Made by a program: the position numbers and the translations under genes
Notes under the pieces: generated by a model
Told to the model about the DNA's origin: nothing
Databases searched by the model: none
The model's input: the letters and a program-made list of their open reading frames with translations, nothing else
IMG/VR virus record: IMGVR_UViG_3300048927_000120
Coordinates: 1-30,955 of that record
Length of the DNA: 30,955 nucleotides
Reading direction: 5' to 3' (one strand)
Source of the DNA: a virus
Part shown: positions 7,110-15,205 of the stretch, one piece after another
Layout: each line of letters starts with the position of its first letter
Position numbering within the stretch: position 1 is the first letter of the stretch

Positions 7110-8717
7110 ATGTGGCCGTTCAGCAAACGGGAGTCGGCTGCCGAGCAACTGATGACCGAAGCTATCCGGGTAGCCAGGGCGTCAGTCGACGGCCAGGAGA
7201 TCTCGGCCCAAGGCGGTGGCGGCGGGGTCGAAACCCGTTGGCGCGGTGCGTCGCGGGTACTTCGAAGCATGGCCAGCTGGCTGCCTGGTCTCGGCAGCCC
7301 CCGGCGCGACTTCAATCAGAGCGAGCGCCGCACGCTGGTAGCGCGTTCCCGCGATGCCATGCGCAACCACCTGGTGGCCCGCGCGGCGATCACGCGGCTG
7401 CGTACCAACGTGGTGGGAACGGGGCTGGTCTGCCGGGCGCAGGTTGATCATGAGGCGCTGGGCATCACCGAAGAAGAAGCCGAGCAGCTCAATGGCCAGC
7501 TGGATCGGTTGTGGTCCTTGTATGCCGATGACCCGCGTGAGTGCGACGCAGAAGCGACGCTCAACCACTATCAGCTCCAGGCCCTGGTGTTGGTGTCGTC
7601 GATGGTGGCGGGTGATGTGTTCGTCGCTAGCCCCGACCAGGAGCGGCCTGGCTGCCTCTTCAGTACGCGGTTGCAGTTGATCGAGTCCGACCGTGTCGGC
7701 AACCCCAACAGCGGCCTAGACCGGGTTGACCTGGTAGAGGGCGTCGAGTTCGACGGCCTGGGTGCGCCGGTGGCTTACCACGTGTGCACCGGCTACCCCG
7801 GCGAGCACCTGCAGGGCAAGACGCTGCAGTGGGAGCGGTTGCCGGTGTTCGGCGCCGAGACCGGGCGGCGCCGTGTGCTGCATGTCATGGCCGACAAAGA
7901 GCGGCCCGGACAGAAGCGCGGGGCACCGTACCTGTCTCCGGTGCTGGAGCCGCTGCAGAAGCTGGAGCGCTACAGCAGCGCCGAGCTGATGGCGGCGGTG
8001 ATCTCGGCGATGTTCACCGTCTTCATCAAGAAGAGCGATGGCTTCAACCCCGGCAACCTGCCGATGTCGGCACTCAGCGAAGAGAAGCCCGGCGGCGATG
8101 ACACCTCTGACGGTGTGCTCGCGCTGGGCGAGGGGGCCATTGTCGACCTCGGTGTGGGTGAAGAGCCGATGGTGGCCAACCCCGGCCGGCCCAACGCTCA
8201 GTTCGACCCGTTCTTCACCGCGGTGGTGAAGGAGATCGGTGCCGCGCTGGAGCTGCCGCTGGAGGAGCTGCTGTTGCACTACAGCAGCAGCTACAGCGCC
8301 GCCCGCGCCGCCATGCTCCAGGCCTGGCGGTTCTACAGCCTGCGCCGCTGGTGGCTGGCCTGTGACTTCTGCCAGCCAAGCCGCGAGCTGATTATCGATG
8401 AAGCCGTGGCCAGGGGGCTGATCGACCTGCCCGGGTACAGAGAGCCGGCCAAGCGCAAGGCGTATTGCCAAGCGCTCTGGATTGGTCCGGCGCGCGGCGC
8501 GATCGACGAGCTGAAGGAAGCCAACGCCGCCGGCAAGCGCATCGAGATCGGCGTCAGCAACGAGACGCTGGAGACGGCGGCCATGACCGGCGAGCCCTGG
8601 CAGCAGGTGATCCGGCAGCGAACCCGCGAAGTCGCCTACCGGCGGCAGCACAACATGCAGGCCTTGCCCAAGGGTGGCCTTGAAAACCCGCCAGATCCCG
8701 AACCCAAAGAGGACTAG
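7110..8717 (+). CDS. Portal protein, lambda gpB-like
   Basis: A 535-residue portal. I use ATG 7110, with GGGGA at 7098-7102; a TTG six bases earlier would add two residues and is less likely. Lambda-family features include the early RRDFNQSERRTLVARSRDA, RAAITRLRTNVVGTGL, QLIESDRVGNPN and, near the end, LELPLEELLLHYSSSYSAARAAML, the characteristic segment of lambda portals. Twelve copies form the ring through which DNA enters and leaves the head and to which the connector and tail attach. The C-terminus after about residue 505 is polar and probably flexible. Confidence 0.93.
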   Translation: MWPFSKRESAAEQLMTEAIRVARASVDGQEISAQGGGGGVETRWRGASRVLRSMASWLPGLGSPRRDFNQSERRTLVARSRDAMRNHLVARAAITRLRTNVVGTGLVCRAQVDHEALGITEEEAEQLNGQLDRLWSLYADDPRECDAEATLNHYQLQALVLVSSMVAGDVFVASPDQERPGCLFSTRLQLIESDRVGNPNSGLDRVDLVEGVEFDGLGAPVAYHVCTGYPGEHLQGKTLQWERLPVFGAETGRRRVLHVMADKERPGQKRGAPYLSPVLEPLQKLERYSSAELMAAVISAMFTVFIKKSDGFNPGNLPMSALSEEKPGGDDTSDGVLALGEGAIVDLGVGEEPMVANPGRPNAQFDPFFTAVVKEIGAALELPLEELLLHYSSSYSAARAAMLQAWRFYSLRRWWLACDFCQPSRELIIDEAVARGLIDLPGYREPAKRKAYCQALWIGPARGAIDELKEANAAGKRIEIGVSNETLETAAMTGEPWQQVIRQRTREVAYRRQHNMQALPKGGLENPPDPEPKED

Positions 8718-8719
8718 AA

Positions 8720-9940
8720 ATGCCTCGAGCACTTGAGCTGGCTGCCTCGCAGCCTTGGCTGATGATGCCCGACGCCTTGGACAACCTGCTGACCATCTCC
8801 GACCGCATGGGCGATCCGGTGGCGCTGGCGACCAAGCGCGGCGAGCGGCTGGAAGAGACCCGGCGCGTCACCATGCGCGGCAACGTGGCAGTGGTGCCGG
8901 TCACCGGGCCGATCTTCCGCTACGCCAACCTGTTCACCGAGATCAGCGGAGCCACCAGCACCCAGGTCCTGGCCACCGACATTCAACGTGCCCTGGACGA
9001 CCCCAAGGTCAAGTCCATCGTGCTGAACATCGACAGCCCCGGTGGCGTCGCCTCGGGCATCAACGAGCTGGCCGAGATGATCTACGCGGGCCGTGGCCGC
9101 AAGCGCATCGTGGCGTACATCGGTGGGATGGGCGCGAGCGCGGCTTACTGGATCGCCTCGGCGGCGGGCGAGATCGTCATTGATGAGGCCAGCCTGGCCG
9201 GCAGCATTGGCGTTGTCGTCGAGGCTGTGGTCGAGGACGACAAGAAGGCTGGGCGAGCCCGCTATCAGATTGTCAGCCGCAACGCGCCGAACAAGCGCCC
9301 CGACCTTGGTACCGAAGAAGGACGCGCCAAGGTGGGCGAGACCATCGACGCAATGGCCGAAGTCTTCGTGAGCAAGGTTGCTCGCAACCTCGGCGTGGCT
9401 GCCGAGAAGGTGCCCGAGATGGGCGATCACGGCGGCATCCGCGTCGGTGCGGACGCCGTCAAGCACGGCCTGGCCCACCGCACGGGCTCGCTGGAATCCC
9501 TGATCACCGAACTGGCCAAGCCGGCCATCAACTCCCCAAGGATACACACCATGACCACCGTCAAGACCACGGCAGAACTGCGCACCGCGATTGCGGCGGG
9601 CACTGACCCCAACACCATCGAGATCGCCCAGGCCGAGCAGGTGGACACCGCGGCGATCCGCACCGAGGCCACCACGGCCGAACGTGACCGCATCAAGGGC
9701 ATCAATGCGCTGGCGGTGAAAGGCTTCGAGAAGGAGATCGGCGCTGCCATCGACGACGGTAGCTCGGTCGAAGCCACTGCGTTGTCGCTGCTCAAGGCTT
9801 CGCAGGATCGCGGTATATCGCTGGCCGGTATCAAGAGCGACGCCCAGGGCGTTACTGGTACCGCCCCGCCAGCCGGCGGCAAGGAGGGCGAGCGCAAGGT
9901 CGCCGTCAACGCAATCGTTGCAGGCGCCACGCGCCGCTAA
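8720..9940 (+). CDS. Head maturation protease (S49/SppA-type) with C-terminal scaffold, gpC-like
   Basis: A 406-residue fusion-type protein two bases after the portal stop. Residues about 55-230 are an S49 peptidase: VKSIVLNIDSPGGVASG, then GGMGASAAYWIASAA with the likely nucleophilic Ser, then SLAGSIGVVVE. A general-base Lys is expected but cannot be assigned by eye. From about residue 278 the sequence becomes Ala/Thr/Glu-rich and helical, as in the scaffold part of lambda C/Nu3. The protease should remove the scaffold and trim head proteins during capsid assembly. An internal in-frame start supplies the scaffold alone (separate entry). Confidence 0.9.
   Translation: MPRALELAASQPWLMMPDALDNLLTISDRMGDPVALATKRGERLEETRRVTMRGNVAVVPVTGPIFRYANLFTEISGATSTQVLATDIQRALDDPKVKSIVLNIDSPGGVASGINELAEMIYAGRGRKRIVAYIGGMGASAAYWIASAAGEIVIDEASLAGSIGVVVEAVVEDDKKAGRARYQIVSRNAPNKRPDLGTEEGRAKVGETIDAMAEVFVSKVARNLGVAAEKVPEMGDHGGIRVGADAVKHGLAHRTGSLESLITELAKPAINSPRIHTMTTVKTTAELRTAIAAGTDPNTIEIAQAEQVDTAAIRTEATTAERDRIKGINALAVKGFEKEIGAAIDDGSSVEATALSLLKASQDRGISLAGIKSDAQGVTGTAPPAGGKEGERKVAVNAIVAGATRR
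9551..9940 (+). CDS. Nested capsid scaffold protein (Nu3-like), internal start in the protease gene
   Basis: ATG 9551 is in frame with the protease gene (its codon 278) and is preceded by AAGGA at 9538-9542 with an eight-base gap, a strong site for an internal position. The product would be 129 residues, Ala/Glu/Thr-rich, helical and ending in a basic segment, which suits a scaffold. Lambda expresses Nu3 from inside gene C in the same way. The initiation site is seen; its use is inferred from lambda and from the sudden change in composition at this point. Confidence 0.65.
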   Translation: MTTVKTTAELRTAIAAGTDPNTIEIAQAEQVDTAAIRTEATTAERDRIKGINALAVKGFEKEIGAAIDDGSSVEATALSLLKASQDRGISLAGIKSDAQGVTGTAPPAGGKEGERKVAVNAIVAGATRR

Positions 9941-9953
9941 TTAGGAGGTTCCA

Positions 9954-10304
9954 ATGCCAAATCCTACCCGCAGTTCCTACCTGCCGAGCCAGCTCTCGGC
10001 GGGCGACTTCCCCATCGTGATGGATACGGGCCTGATCGCCGCCGGCCAGAAACTGACCCGTGGCGCGGTGCTGGGTCAGATCACGGCCAGTCATGAGTAC
10101 GTGCTGTGCAAGTCGGCGACCGAGGACGGCTCGCAGGCGCCCTGCGCGATCCTCGACCAGGACGTCGACACCACCGACGGTGCCAAGAGCGCGCCGATCC
10201 GCCTGACCGGCCAGGTGCTGGGCAGCCAACTCACCTTTGGCGAGGGCTTGACCCTGGCCGCCGCGAAGGCCGCCCTGCGTCCTCTGTGCCTCTTCATCCG
10301 CTGA
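9954..10304 (+). CDS. Head decoration protein, lambda gpD-like
   Basis: A 116-residue protein with a strong AGGAGG just before the ATG. The sequence follows the gpD pattern: DFPIVMDTGLIAAGQ, LTRGAVLGQIT, CAILDQDVDTTDGAK and a β-rich end. gpD trimers sit on the three-fold positions of the expanded head and hold it against DNA pressure. It lies between protease/scaffold and major capsid protein as in lambda. A short gap (11 bases) leads to the capsid gene. Confidence 0.9.
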   Translation: MPNPTRSSYLPSQLSAGDFPIVMDTGLIAAGQKLTRGAVLGQITASHEYVLCKSATEDGSQAPCAILDQDVDTTDGAKSAPIRLTGQVLGSQLTFGEGLTLAAAKAALRPLCLFIR

Positions 10305-10315
10305 TCGGAGCAACC

Positions 10316-11347
10316 ATGACTGACATTTTCGACACCCTCACCATGCTGGAAGCCATCGAGCAGATGCCGACGCCGCGGCGCTTCCTGATGGACACCTTCT
10401 TCAACGCTGCCAATCCCGAGACCTTCGGCACCGAAGCGGTGACCATCGACATCGTGAAAGGTAAGCGCAAGATGGCGCCGTTCGTTCATCCGACCCTGCC
10501 GGGCAGCGTATCGCAGCGCGGCGGCATCAGTTCGTCGACTTACAAGCCACCCTACATCCAGCCAAAGCGCGCAACCCAGGCCGAGTTGATCCTGAAGCGT
10601 GGCGCGGGCGAGACCCCGTTCTCCACCCGCACGCCACTTGAGCGAGCGGGCGAGCGGCTCGGCCGGGACCTGGTCGATCTCGACGACGAGATCACCCGGC
10701 GGGAAGAGTGGATGTGCGCTCAAGTGCTGACTACTGGCCGTCTGCGCGTTGTCGGCGATGGTGTAGATGACACCATCGACTTCCTCATGGAGGACACTCA
10801 CAAGGTCTCGCTGGCCACCGGGCGCTGGAACACCGGCGATTCTGACCCGATCGGCAACCTGCGTCAGTGGCGTCGCTTGATTGCCAAGGACTCGGGTCGC
10901 TCCGCCAACGTGGCGGTGTTGAGTGCTGAAGCGCAGGACTCCTTCCACAACAACGATTCGGTGCTCAAGCAACTGAACAACCGTCGCGTCGACCTCGGCT
11001 TGATCAAGCCAGAGTTGCTGCCGGATGGGGTGACCTACCTGGGCTACCTCAACGATCCGGGCATTGACCTCTACGCCTATGACGAGTGGTACCTGGACGA
11101 CGAGGACGGCGAGAAGCCTATGGTGCCAGCCGGTGGCTTGATCCTGGGATCTACCGGGACGCGCAACGCGATGCTGTACGCGGCGATTCAGGACATGGAA
11201 GCCATCGAGAGTGGCCTGGTCGAGGCGTCTCGCTTCCCCAAAAGCTGGGTTACCCAAGAGCCGAGCCAGCGTTGGCTGAAGGTGCAGGCCGCCCCGTTGG
11301 CTGGCCTGCTGGAGCCGAATGCCTTCCTCTTCGCCAAGGTGGTGTGA
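10316..11347 (+). CDS. Major capsid protein, lambda gpE-like
   Basis: A 343-residue shell protein starting at ATG 10316 (MTDIFDTLTMLEAIEQMPTP) with GGAG at 10307-10310. Lambda-family features are FLMDTFF near the start, the early VTIDIVKGKRKMAPFVHP, YKPPYIQPKR, and the block RREEWMCAQVLTTGRL. The family is an HK97-fold shell protein. The length matches lambda gpE (341 residues). It forms the icosahedral head together with the decoration protein just upstream. Confidence 0.94.
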   Translation: MTDIFDTLTMLEAIEQMPTPRRFLMDTFFNAANPETFGTEAVTIDIVKGKRKMAPFVHPTLPGSVSQRGGISSSTYKPPYIQPKRATQAELILKRGAGETPFSTRTPLERAGERLGRDLVDLDDEITRREEWMCAQVLTTGRLRVVGDGVDDTIDFLMEDTHKVSLATGRWNTGDSDPIGNLRQWRRLIAKDSGRSANVAVLSAEAQDSFHNNDSVLKQLNNRRVDLGLIKPELLPDGVTYLGYLNDPGIDLYAYDEWYLDDEDGEKPMVPAGGLILGSTGTRNAMLYAAIQDMEAIESGLVEASRFPKSWVTQEPSQRWLKVQAAPLAGLLEPNAFLFAKVV

Positions 11348-11348
11348 C

Positions 11349-11651
11349 ATGGCCAAGGTCGAGTACGTGGTGGTGGATGGCTGCATTCAGGACGGCGGTA
11401 AGGTCGTGAAAGCGGGTGAGGTCTTCGTTCCGTCTTCGGCTGAGATCCGCGAGCTGCTGCTTGAAGGGGGGACCATCGTTGCTCGCGGCAAGCTGGGCAC
11501 CGGTAGTCGTTCCTCTGGTCGATCGCCTTCGGCGGGGCCGCCCGCTCCGGCCCCTGCTCCAGCACCTGGTCCGAATGCTGGTGGTGGTAACCCAGGAGAG
11601 GAGGATGAAGAAGAAGACGAAGAGGAGGAAGACGAAGGCGGGGAGGGCTGA
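11349..11651 (+). CDS. Small acidic head-associated protein at the gpFI position
   Basis: A 100-residue protein starting one base after the capsid stop. The first half (VEYVVVDGCIQDGGKVVKAG, FVPSSAEIRELLLEGGTIV) looks like a compact β-rich fold. The second half is low complexity: a Ser/Gly stretch, then Pro-Ala repeats, then a tail made almost only of Glu and Asp. Lambda has FI here, which helps terminase dock on the prohead; the folded part is loosely reminiscent of the C-terminal domain of FI. The function is inferred from position, not from firm similarity. Confidence 0.55.
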   Translation: MAKVEYVVVDGCIQDGGKVVKAGEVFVPSSAEIRELLLEGGTIVARGKLGTGSRSSGRSPSAGPPAPAPAPAPGPNAGGGNPGEEDEEEDEEEEDEGGEG

Positions 11652-11653
11652 TC

Positions 11654-11974
11654 ATGACCTTTCGCGAGGCGATGTCGGACATGGACGAATCCCTGCTCGA
11701 GGAACTGGGCGACGAAGTCGAGATCGAGGGCTTCGCTGAGCCGGTGCAAGGGTTCATGTCGGTACCGTGGCAGCAGCCACGGGTCGGCACGATCAACACC
11801 GGCTTGCGGCAGCCCGTGTTCTCGGTGCGCGTAGCCCAGGCCAATGGCATCAGGGAGGGTCTGCACCTGGTGTGTGATCTCGCCCCGGCAGATGGTGGTG
11901 GACGGTACGTCATTGCCAAGCGCGAGCCGGATGGGAGCGGCTGGATCAATTTTACCCTGCGGGAGGTGAAATGA
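11654..11974 (+). CDS. Head-tail connector at the gpFII position
   Basis: A 106-residue protein, acidic at the N-terminus (MSDMDESLLEELGDEVEIEG) and β-rich after that, with VPWQQPRVG, FSVRVAQANG and YVIAKREPDG. The size and the order after the acidic protein match lambda FII (117 residues), which completes the connector so that tails can join. Its stop overlaps the next start as ATGA (11971-11974). Direct sequence similarity to FII is not obvious by eye, so the role rests mostly on gene order. Confidence 0.6.
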   Translation: MTFREAMSDMDESLLEELGDEVEIEGFAEPVQGFMSVPWQQPRVGTINTGLRQPVFSVRVAQANGIREGLHLVCDLAPADGGGRYVIAKREPDGSGWINFTLREVK

Positions 11975-12633
11975 GCGTTGGTAGCTATTACAAGCAGTCC
12001 GGCAGCACCGGCCTGATTACGCTGCAGGCCAACCCCCGGCAGGTCAAGGGCTTCGAGCAGTTCGCCGGGCTGGTGCCCAAGGCGGTCGCTGCAGCGGAGC
12101 GCAGAGCCATCAACAAGACCCTGCGCTGGCTGCAGGGTCGCGTTGCCCGCTCGGTGGGCCAGCAGGAGCGCATTGCCATCAAGGCCGTGCGGCAGCGCCT
12201 GCGGGCCTACAAGGCCGGTAGCAATGGCCAGGGCAAGCTGTGGTTCGGCCTTAATCCGATCGAGGCCAGCCGAGCGGGGCGGCCACGGCAGACCCGTGCG
12301 GGTGTCTCTGTGGCAGGGCGCCGCTATCAAGGCGCGTTCTATCGGCAGGTATACGGCAGCAAGGCCGATATCTGGATCCGCACGGCCAGCAAGCACTTTG
12401 ATGCGAACGATTACCCCGACAGCGAGGTTTCCAAGGCCGGTGGGGCCAGTTCAGGCTGGATCGCCGAGAACGACAGCCGCTTCCCCCTGGCCAAGGCCAA
12501 GATCTCGCTGGAGGACGTCAGGCCTCACTTCGAGTCATGGACGAACAAGGCCCACCAGCGCCTGCTGGTGGTGATGGAGCAGGAGTTGAACTTCGAGATG
12601 GTCAAGCTTACACGGAGGGTCGGAAATGGCTGA
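11971..12633 (+). CDS. Minor tail protein, gpZ-like
   Basis: A 220-residue basic protein coupled by ATGA to the previous gene. It has long basic helices (AAERRAINKTLRWLQGR, AIKAVRQRLRAY) and, in the middle, GLNPIEASRAG then QGAFYRQVYG, a pattern seen in prophage minor tail protein Z. In lambda, Z sits after FII and is needed for the tail to deliver DNA correctly. Here it is the last lambda-type gene before the P2-type tail genes, so it may act at the head-tail interface. It overlaps the next gene by eight bases. Confidence 0.7.
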   Translation: MSVGSYYKQSGSTGLITLQANPRQVKGFEQFAGLVPKAVAAAERRAINKTLRWLQGRVARSVGQQERIAIKAVRQRLRAYKAGSNGQGKLWFGLNPIEASRAGRPRQTRAGVSVAGRRYQGAFYRQVYGSKADIWIRTASKHFDANDYPDSEVSKAGGASSGWIAENDSRFPLAKAKISLEDVRPHFESWTNKAHQRLLVVMEQELNFEMVKLTRRVGNG

Positions 12634-13159
12634 CGATCCAATCCCCCTGGCCAGGGTGTACGCGGCGATGGAAGAAGCCATCACGCAGGCGATACCGGGT
12701 CTGCGCTATGTGGGCACGATGCCCGGATTGCTCACCGTCGTTGATGTGCCGGCGGTGGTGATTGAGCTCGCGGGGTTCGACGCTGCAGAGCGTGACCCTG
12801 GCACCGGGGAAGTGGCGGTTGAGGCTCGCTTCGAGGCGCGGCCCATTGTTGGCGTCGAGGACGAGGATCACCTGCATGTCGTGGCGTTCATCGCTGCGCA
12901 GCTGGCCGTGCTGTTACGGCTGCAGACGTGGGGCATTGAAGTCGAGCCTGCACAGTTCGTCCGGGCGGAGCGGGACTGGAGTCGCCCAGAGTTGGACAGC
13001 ATGGCGGTCTGGGTTGTCGAGTGGACGCAGATCATCTACCTCGGCGAGGAGGAGTGGCCCTGGCCGAATCAGCCCCCCGGCACGATTGTATGGGGCTTTG
13101 TCCCGAACACTGGAGAGGGTAACGAAAGTAGTTATCAACCGCCGGAGGCCATGGAATGA
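12626..13159 (+). CDS. Unassigned tail-module protein, possibly tail terminator or completion protein
   Basis: A 177-residue acidic protein between the Z-like gene and the baseplate gene V. The first part is compact (MEEAITQAIPGLRYVGTMPG, VVDVPAVVIELAGFD) and is followed by β-rich segments, ending in a Pro/Trp-rich tail (EEWPWPNQPP). I do not recognise the family with certainty. In contractile-tail phages this place often holds the protein that caps the tube and joins tail to head, and the small α/β pattern is compatible. Both neighbours overlap it (8 bases before, an ATGA after), so it clearly belongs to the operon. Confidence 0.55.
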   Translation: MADDPIPLARVYAAMEEAITQAIPGLRYVGTMPGLLTVVDVPAVVIELAGFDAAERDPGTGEVAVEARFEARPIVGVEDEDHLHVVAFIAAQLAVLLRLQTWGIEVEPAQFVRAERDWSRPELDSMAVWVVEWTQIIYLGEEEWPWPNQPPGTIVWGFVPNTGEGNESSYQPPEAME

Positions 13160-13737
13160 GCTACGCAAGCGCGATGCACGACCGCATGCTGGCCAGTCTG
13201 GTGATCCCCTGCCGAGTAGTTGCCGTTGACCTGGCCGCCGCGATGGTGCGCGTATCAGACGGCAGCGGCTGGACCAGTGCCTGGGTCCGCTGGCACAGCC
13301 AGGCCGCCGGGAAAGCCCGTCACTGGCGGGCGCCGAGCCTGGACGAGCAGGGCGTACTGATCAGCCCCAGTGGCGAGCCAGCCCAGGGCACGTTCGTACC
13401 GGGGCTGTACGGCAACGCCGGCCCGGCGCCGGACAACCGCGACCATGTCGAAGTCTGGCGTTTCGACGACGGTGGCTCCCTGGTCTACGACTGGCAGGCC
13501 AACAGCTACACGATCGAGCTGCCCAGCGGCACGGTCACGGCGAAGGTTGGAGCCTCCCAGGCAGTGCTGACGGACGCCGCCATCACGGCCCAGTCCTTGA
13601 GCATCACCGCCCAGGCCGACACGATCACGCTGACCGGCGCGGTCACGATCAACGGGGCGCTGATGGTCACCGGTGACATCAACGGCGGTGGCCGGATCAT
13701 CGACACCGCCGGCAACACGGCAAACCACAAACACTGA
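13156..13737 (+). CDS. Baseplate spike protein, P2 gpV-like
   Basis: A 193-residue spike protein. The N-terminal part is an OB-fold-like domain (RVVAVDLAAAMVRVSDG, then QGVLISPSGEPAQG, GLYGN), as in phage baseplate assembly protein V. From about residue 115 short repeating β strands appear (YTIELPSGTVTAKV, then SITAQADTITLTGAV), as in a trimeric β-helix. The protein ends in Asn-His-Lys-His, an H-x-H motif at the very tip, like the iron-binding apex described for P2 gpV. It is the membrane-piercing tip of the contractile tail. The start overlaps the previous stop as ATGA. Confidence 0.88.
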   Translation: MSYASAMHDRMLASLVIPCRVVAVDLAAAMVRVSDGSGWTSAWVRWHSQAAGKARHWRAPSLDEQGVLISPSGEPAQGTFVPGLYGNAGPAPDNRDHVEVWRFDDGGSLVYDWQANSYTIELPSGTVTAKVGASQAVLTDAAITAQSLSITAQADTITLTGAVTINGALMVTGDINGGGRIIDTAGNTANHKH

Positions 13738-13741
13738 CCAT

Positions 13742-13764
13742 AGCCCGCCGAGTGCGGGCTTTTT
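13742..13764 (+). terminator. Intra-operon hairpin with T tract after gene V
   Basis: AGCCCGC (13742-13748) and GCGGGCT (13754-13760) are perfect seven-base arms around CGAGT, followed by TTTTC. The shape is that of a Rho-independent terminator, yet it stands between co-directional tail genes. It could reduce or process the transcript between V and the next genes, or be read through under antitermination. It is one of three similar hairpin-plus-CTGGAG units in the tail region. Confidence 0.65.
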
Positions 13765-13781
13765 CATGCCTGGAGAAAAAC

Positions 13782-13997
13782 ATGGCCAGAACACAGCAAG
13801 TGCCTGATGAAGGCGGCGAAGCGGCGCCGGTACCGCGCGGCCCGGTGACTTTCATCGATCAGGAGTACACCCGCCGCAAGTTGATCCTGCCCGACTGGGT
13901 GGAGCTTGAGGTGGTGCAGGGCCAGGTCACGATCAACGGCGATGACGCGGTGGGCCTGGCCTACATGCGCAACCGGTCCGACTTCAAGGAAGCCTGA
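13782..13997 (+). CDS. Small uncharacterised tail-region protein
   Basis: A 71-residue protein read from ATG 13782, with CTGGAG six bases upstream of it. The N-terminal third is polar (Gln, Glu, Pro, Gly); the rest is a plausible small β domain (VTFIDQEYTRRKLILPDWVE, then VVQGQVTINGDDAVG). I do not recognise a family. Its place between spike V and wedge W, with a two-base gap to W and a clear start site, supports a real gene, perhaps a baseplate accessory protein. Confidence 0.65.
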   Translation: MARTQQVPDEGGEAAPVPRGPVTFIDQEYTRRKLILPDWVELEVVQGQVTINGDDAVGLAYMRNRSDFKEA

Positions 13998-13999
13998 TC

Positions 14000-14326
14000 G
14001 TGATCGGCATGGATCGTCGAACGGGCCAGCCAGTCTCCGGCCTGGGGCATCTGCGGCAGTCCATCGAGGACATCCTCACTACCACGGTAGGCAACCGCCG
14101 GATGCGCCCTGAGTACGGTTGCCAGTTGCGCCGCTACGTCGACCTGCCGGTGAACGAAGGCTGGAAAAGTGCGGTGCAAGCCGAGGTCGCCCGTGCCCTG
14201 GGCCGTTGGGAACCGCGGCTGCAGCTGGAGCGGGTGCGGGTGCTTGCGGTCATCGACGGCAGGATCGACCTGCAACTGACCGGCATGTACCTGGGCGACA
14301 GTGCAGTATTGGAGGTGAGTGCATGA
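14000..14326 (+). CDS. Baseplate wedge protein, P2 gpW / T4 gp25-like
   Basis: A 108-residue protein with the family opening MIGMDRRTGQPVSGLGHLRQ. The start is GTG 14000, because AAGGAAG at 13986-13992 is properly spaced for it but too far from the ATG at 14009. The gp25-like core is SIEDILTTTVGNRRMRPEYG, with the conserved Arg-x-x-x-Glu-Tyr-Gly, followed by EVARALGRWEPRL. The protein initiates sheath assembly on the baseplate wedge. Its stop overlaps gene J as ATGA (14323-14326). Confidence 0.9.
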   Translation: MIGMDRRTGQPVSGLGHLRQSIEDILTTTVGNRRMRPEYGCQLRRYVDLPVNEGWKSAVQAEVARALGRWEPRLQLERVRVLAVIDGRIDLQLTGMYLGDSAVLEVSA

Positions 14327-15204
14327 GCGTAGTGGATCTGTCGCAGCTCCCGGCGCCGCAGGTGCTGGAGAGCCTCGATTTCGAAGGGGTGTACGAAGAA
14401 GAGCTGCAGCGCTTTCGCCAGTACATGGGGGACAAATGGGACGCGCTGCTCGAGAGTGACCCGGTCACCAAGCTCCTCGAGCTGGGCGCCTACCGGCGTA
14501 TGCAGAACCGGGCGCGGGTTAACGACGCGGCCAAGGCCTTGATGCTGGCCTATGCACGCGGCGCTGACCTTGACCAGCTGGCCGCCAATGTGAACCTGCA
14601 ACGGCTCGTGGTGCAGGCCGAGGATCTGAATGCGGTACCTCCGGTTGAGCGTGTGCTCGAGGCGGACGATGCGCTGCGTGAGCGCGTGCAGCTGGTCTAT
14701 GAGGGGCTGACTACTGCCGGCCCGCGTAACAGCTACATCCTGCACGCGCGCAATGCCTCCGGCCGGGTAGCAGACGCGACAGCCGAAAGCCCGGCCCCGG
14801 CCGAGGTGGTGGTCACGGTGCTGGATCTGGAGGGCATGGGCGTGCCGCCGCCGGAGTTGCTGGAGACGGTGCGCGCACACTTGAGCGACGACGATGTGCG
14901 GCCGGTGGCGGACCGTCTCACTGTCCAGGCGGCCGAGATCCTGCCGTATCGAGTCGAGGCCGTGCTGTACAAGGCTGGTGCGGGGCCGGAGAACGAGGCC
15001 ATCCTGGCGGCGTGCCGGGCTCGGCTGCAGGCGTGGGTTAACCCCCGGCGCCGCTTGGGCCTTGAGGTTTCGCGGTCGGGGATCGATGCCCAGTTGCACA
15101 TTGACGGCGTGAGCCGCGTGGAGCTGGTGGGTTGGATGGACATCCGCCCCACGAAGGAACAGGCAGCCTGGTGCGAGGCGATCGACGTGGCATGGGGTGG
15201 CTGA
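14323..15204 (+). CDS. Baseplate wedge protein, P2 gpJ-like
   Basis: A 293-residue protein starting MSVVDLSQLPAPQVLESLDF, with GGAGG upstream and an ATGA overlap with W. Family features are DPVTKLLELGAYRRMQNRARVN, ALMLAYARGADLDQLAAN, ERVQLVYEGLTTAGP and a C-terminal EVSRSGIDAQLHIDGV. gpJ joins gpW and gpI in the baseplate wedge. The length is close to P2 J (302). The order W-J-I-H is kept exactly as in P2. Confidence 0.92.
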   Translation: MSVVDLSQLPAPQVLESLDFEGVYEEELQRFRQYMGDKWDALLESDPVTKLLELGAYRRMQNRARVNDAAKALMLAYARGADLDQLAANVNLQRLVVQAEDLNAVPPVERVLEADDALRERVQLVYEGLTTAGPRNSYILHARNASGRVADATAESPAPAEVVVTVLDLEGMGVPPPELLETVRAHLSDDDVRPVADRLTVQAAEILPYRVEAVLYKAGAGPENEAILAACRARLQAWVNPRRRLGLEVSRSGIDAQLHIDGVSRVELVGWMDIRPTKEQAAWCEAIDVAWGG

Positions 15205-15205
15205 C

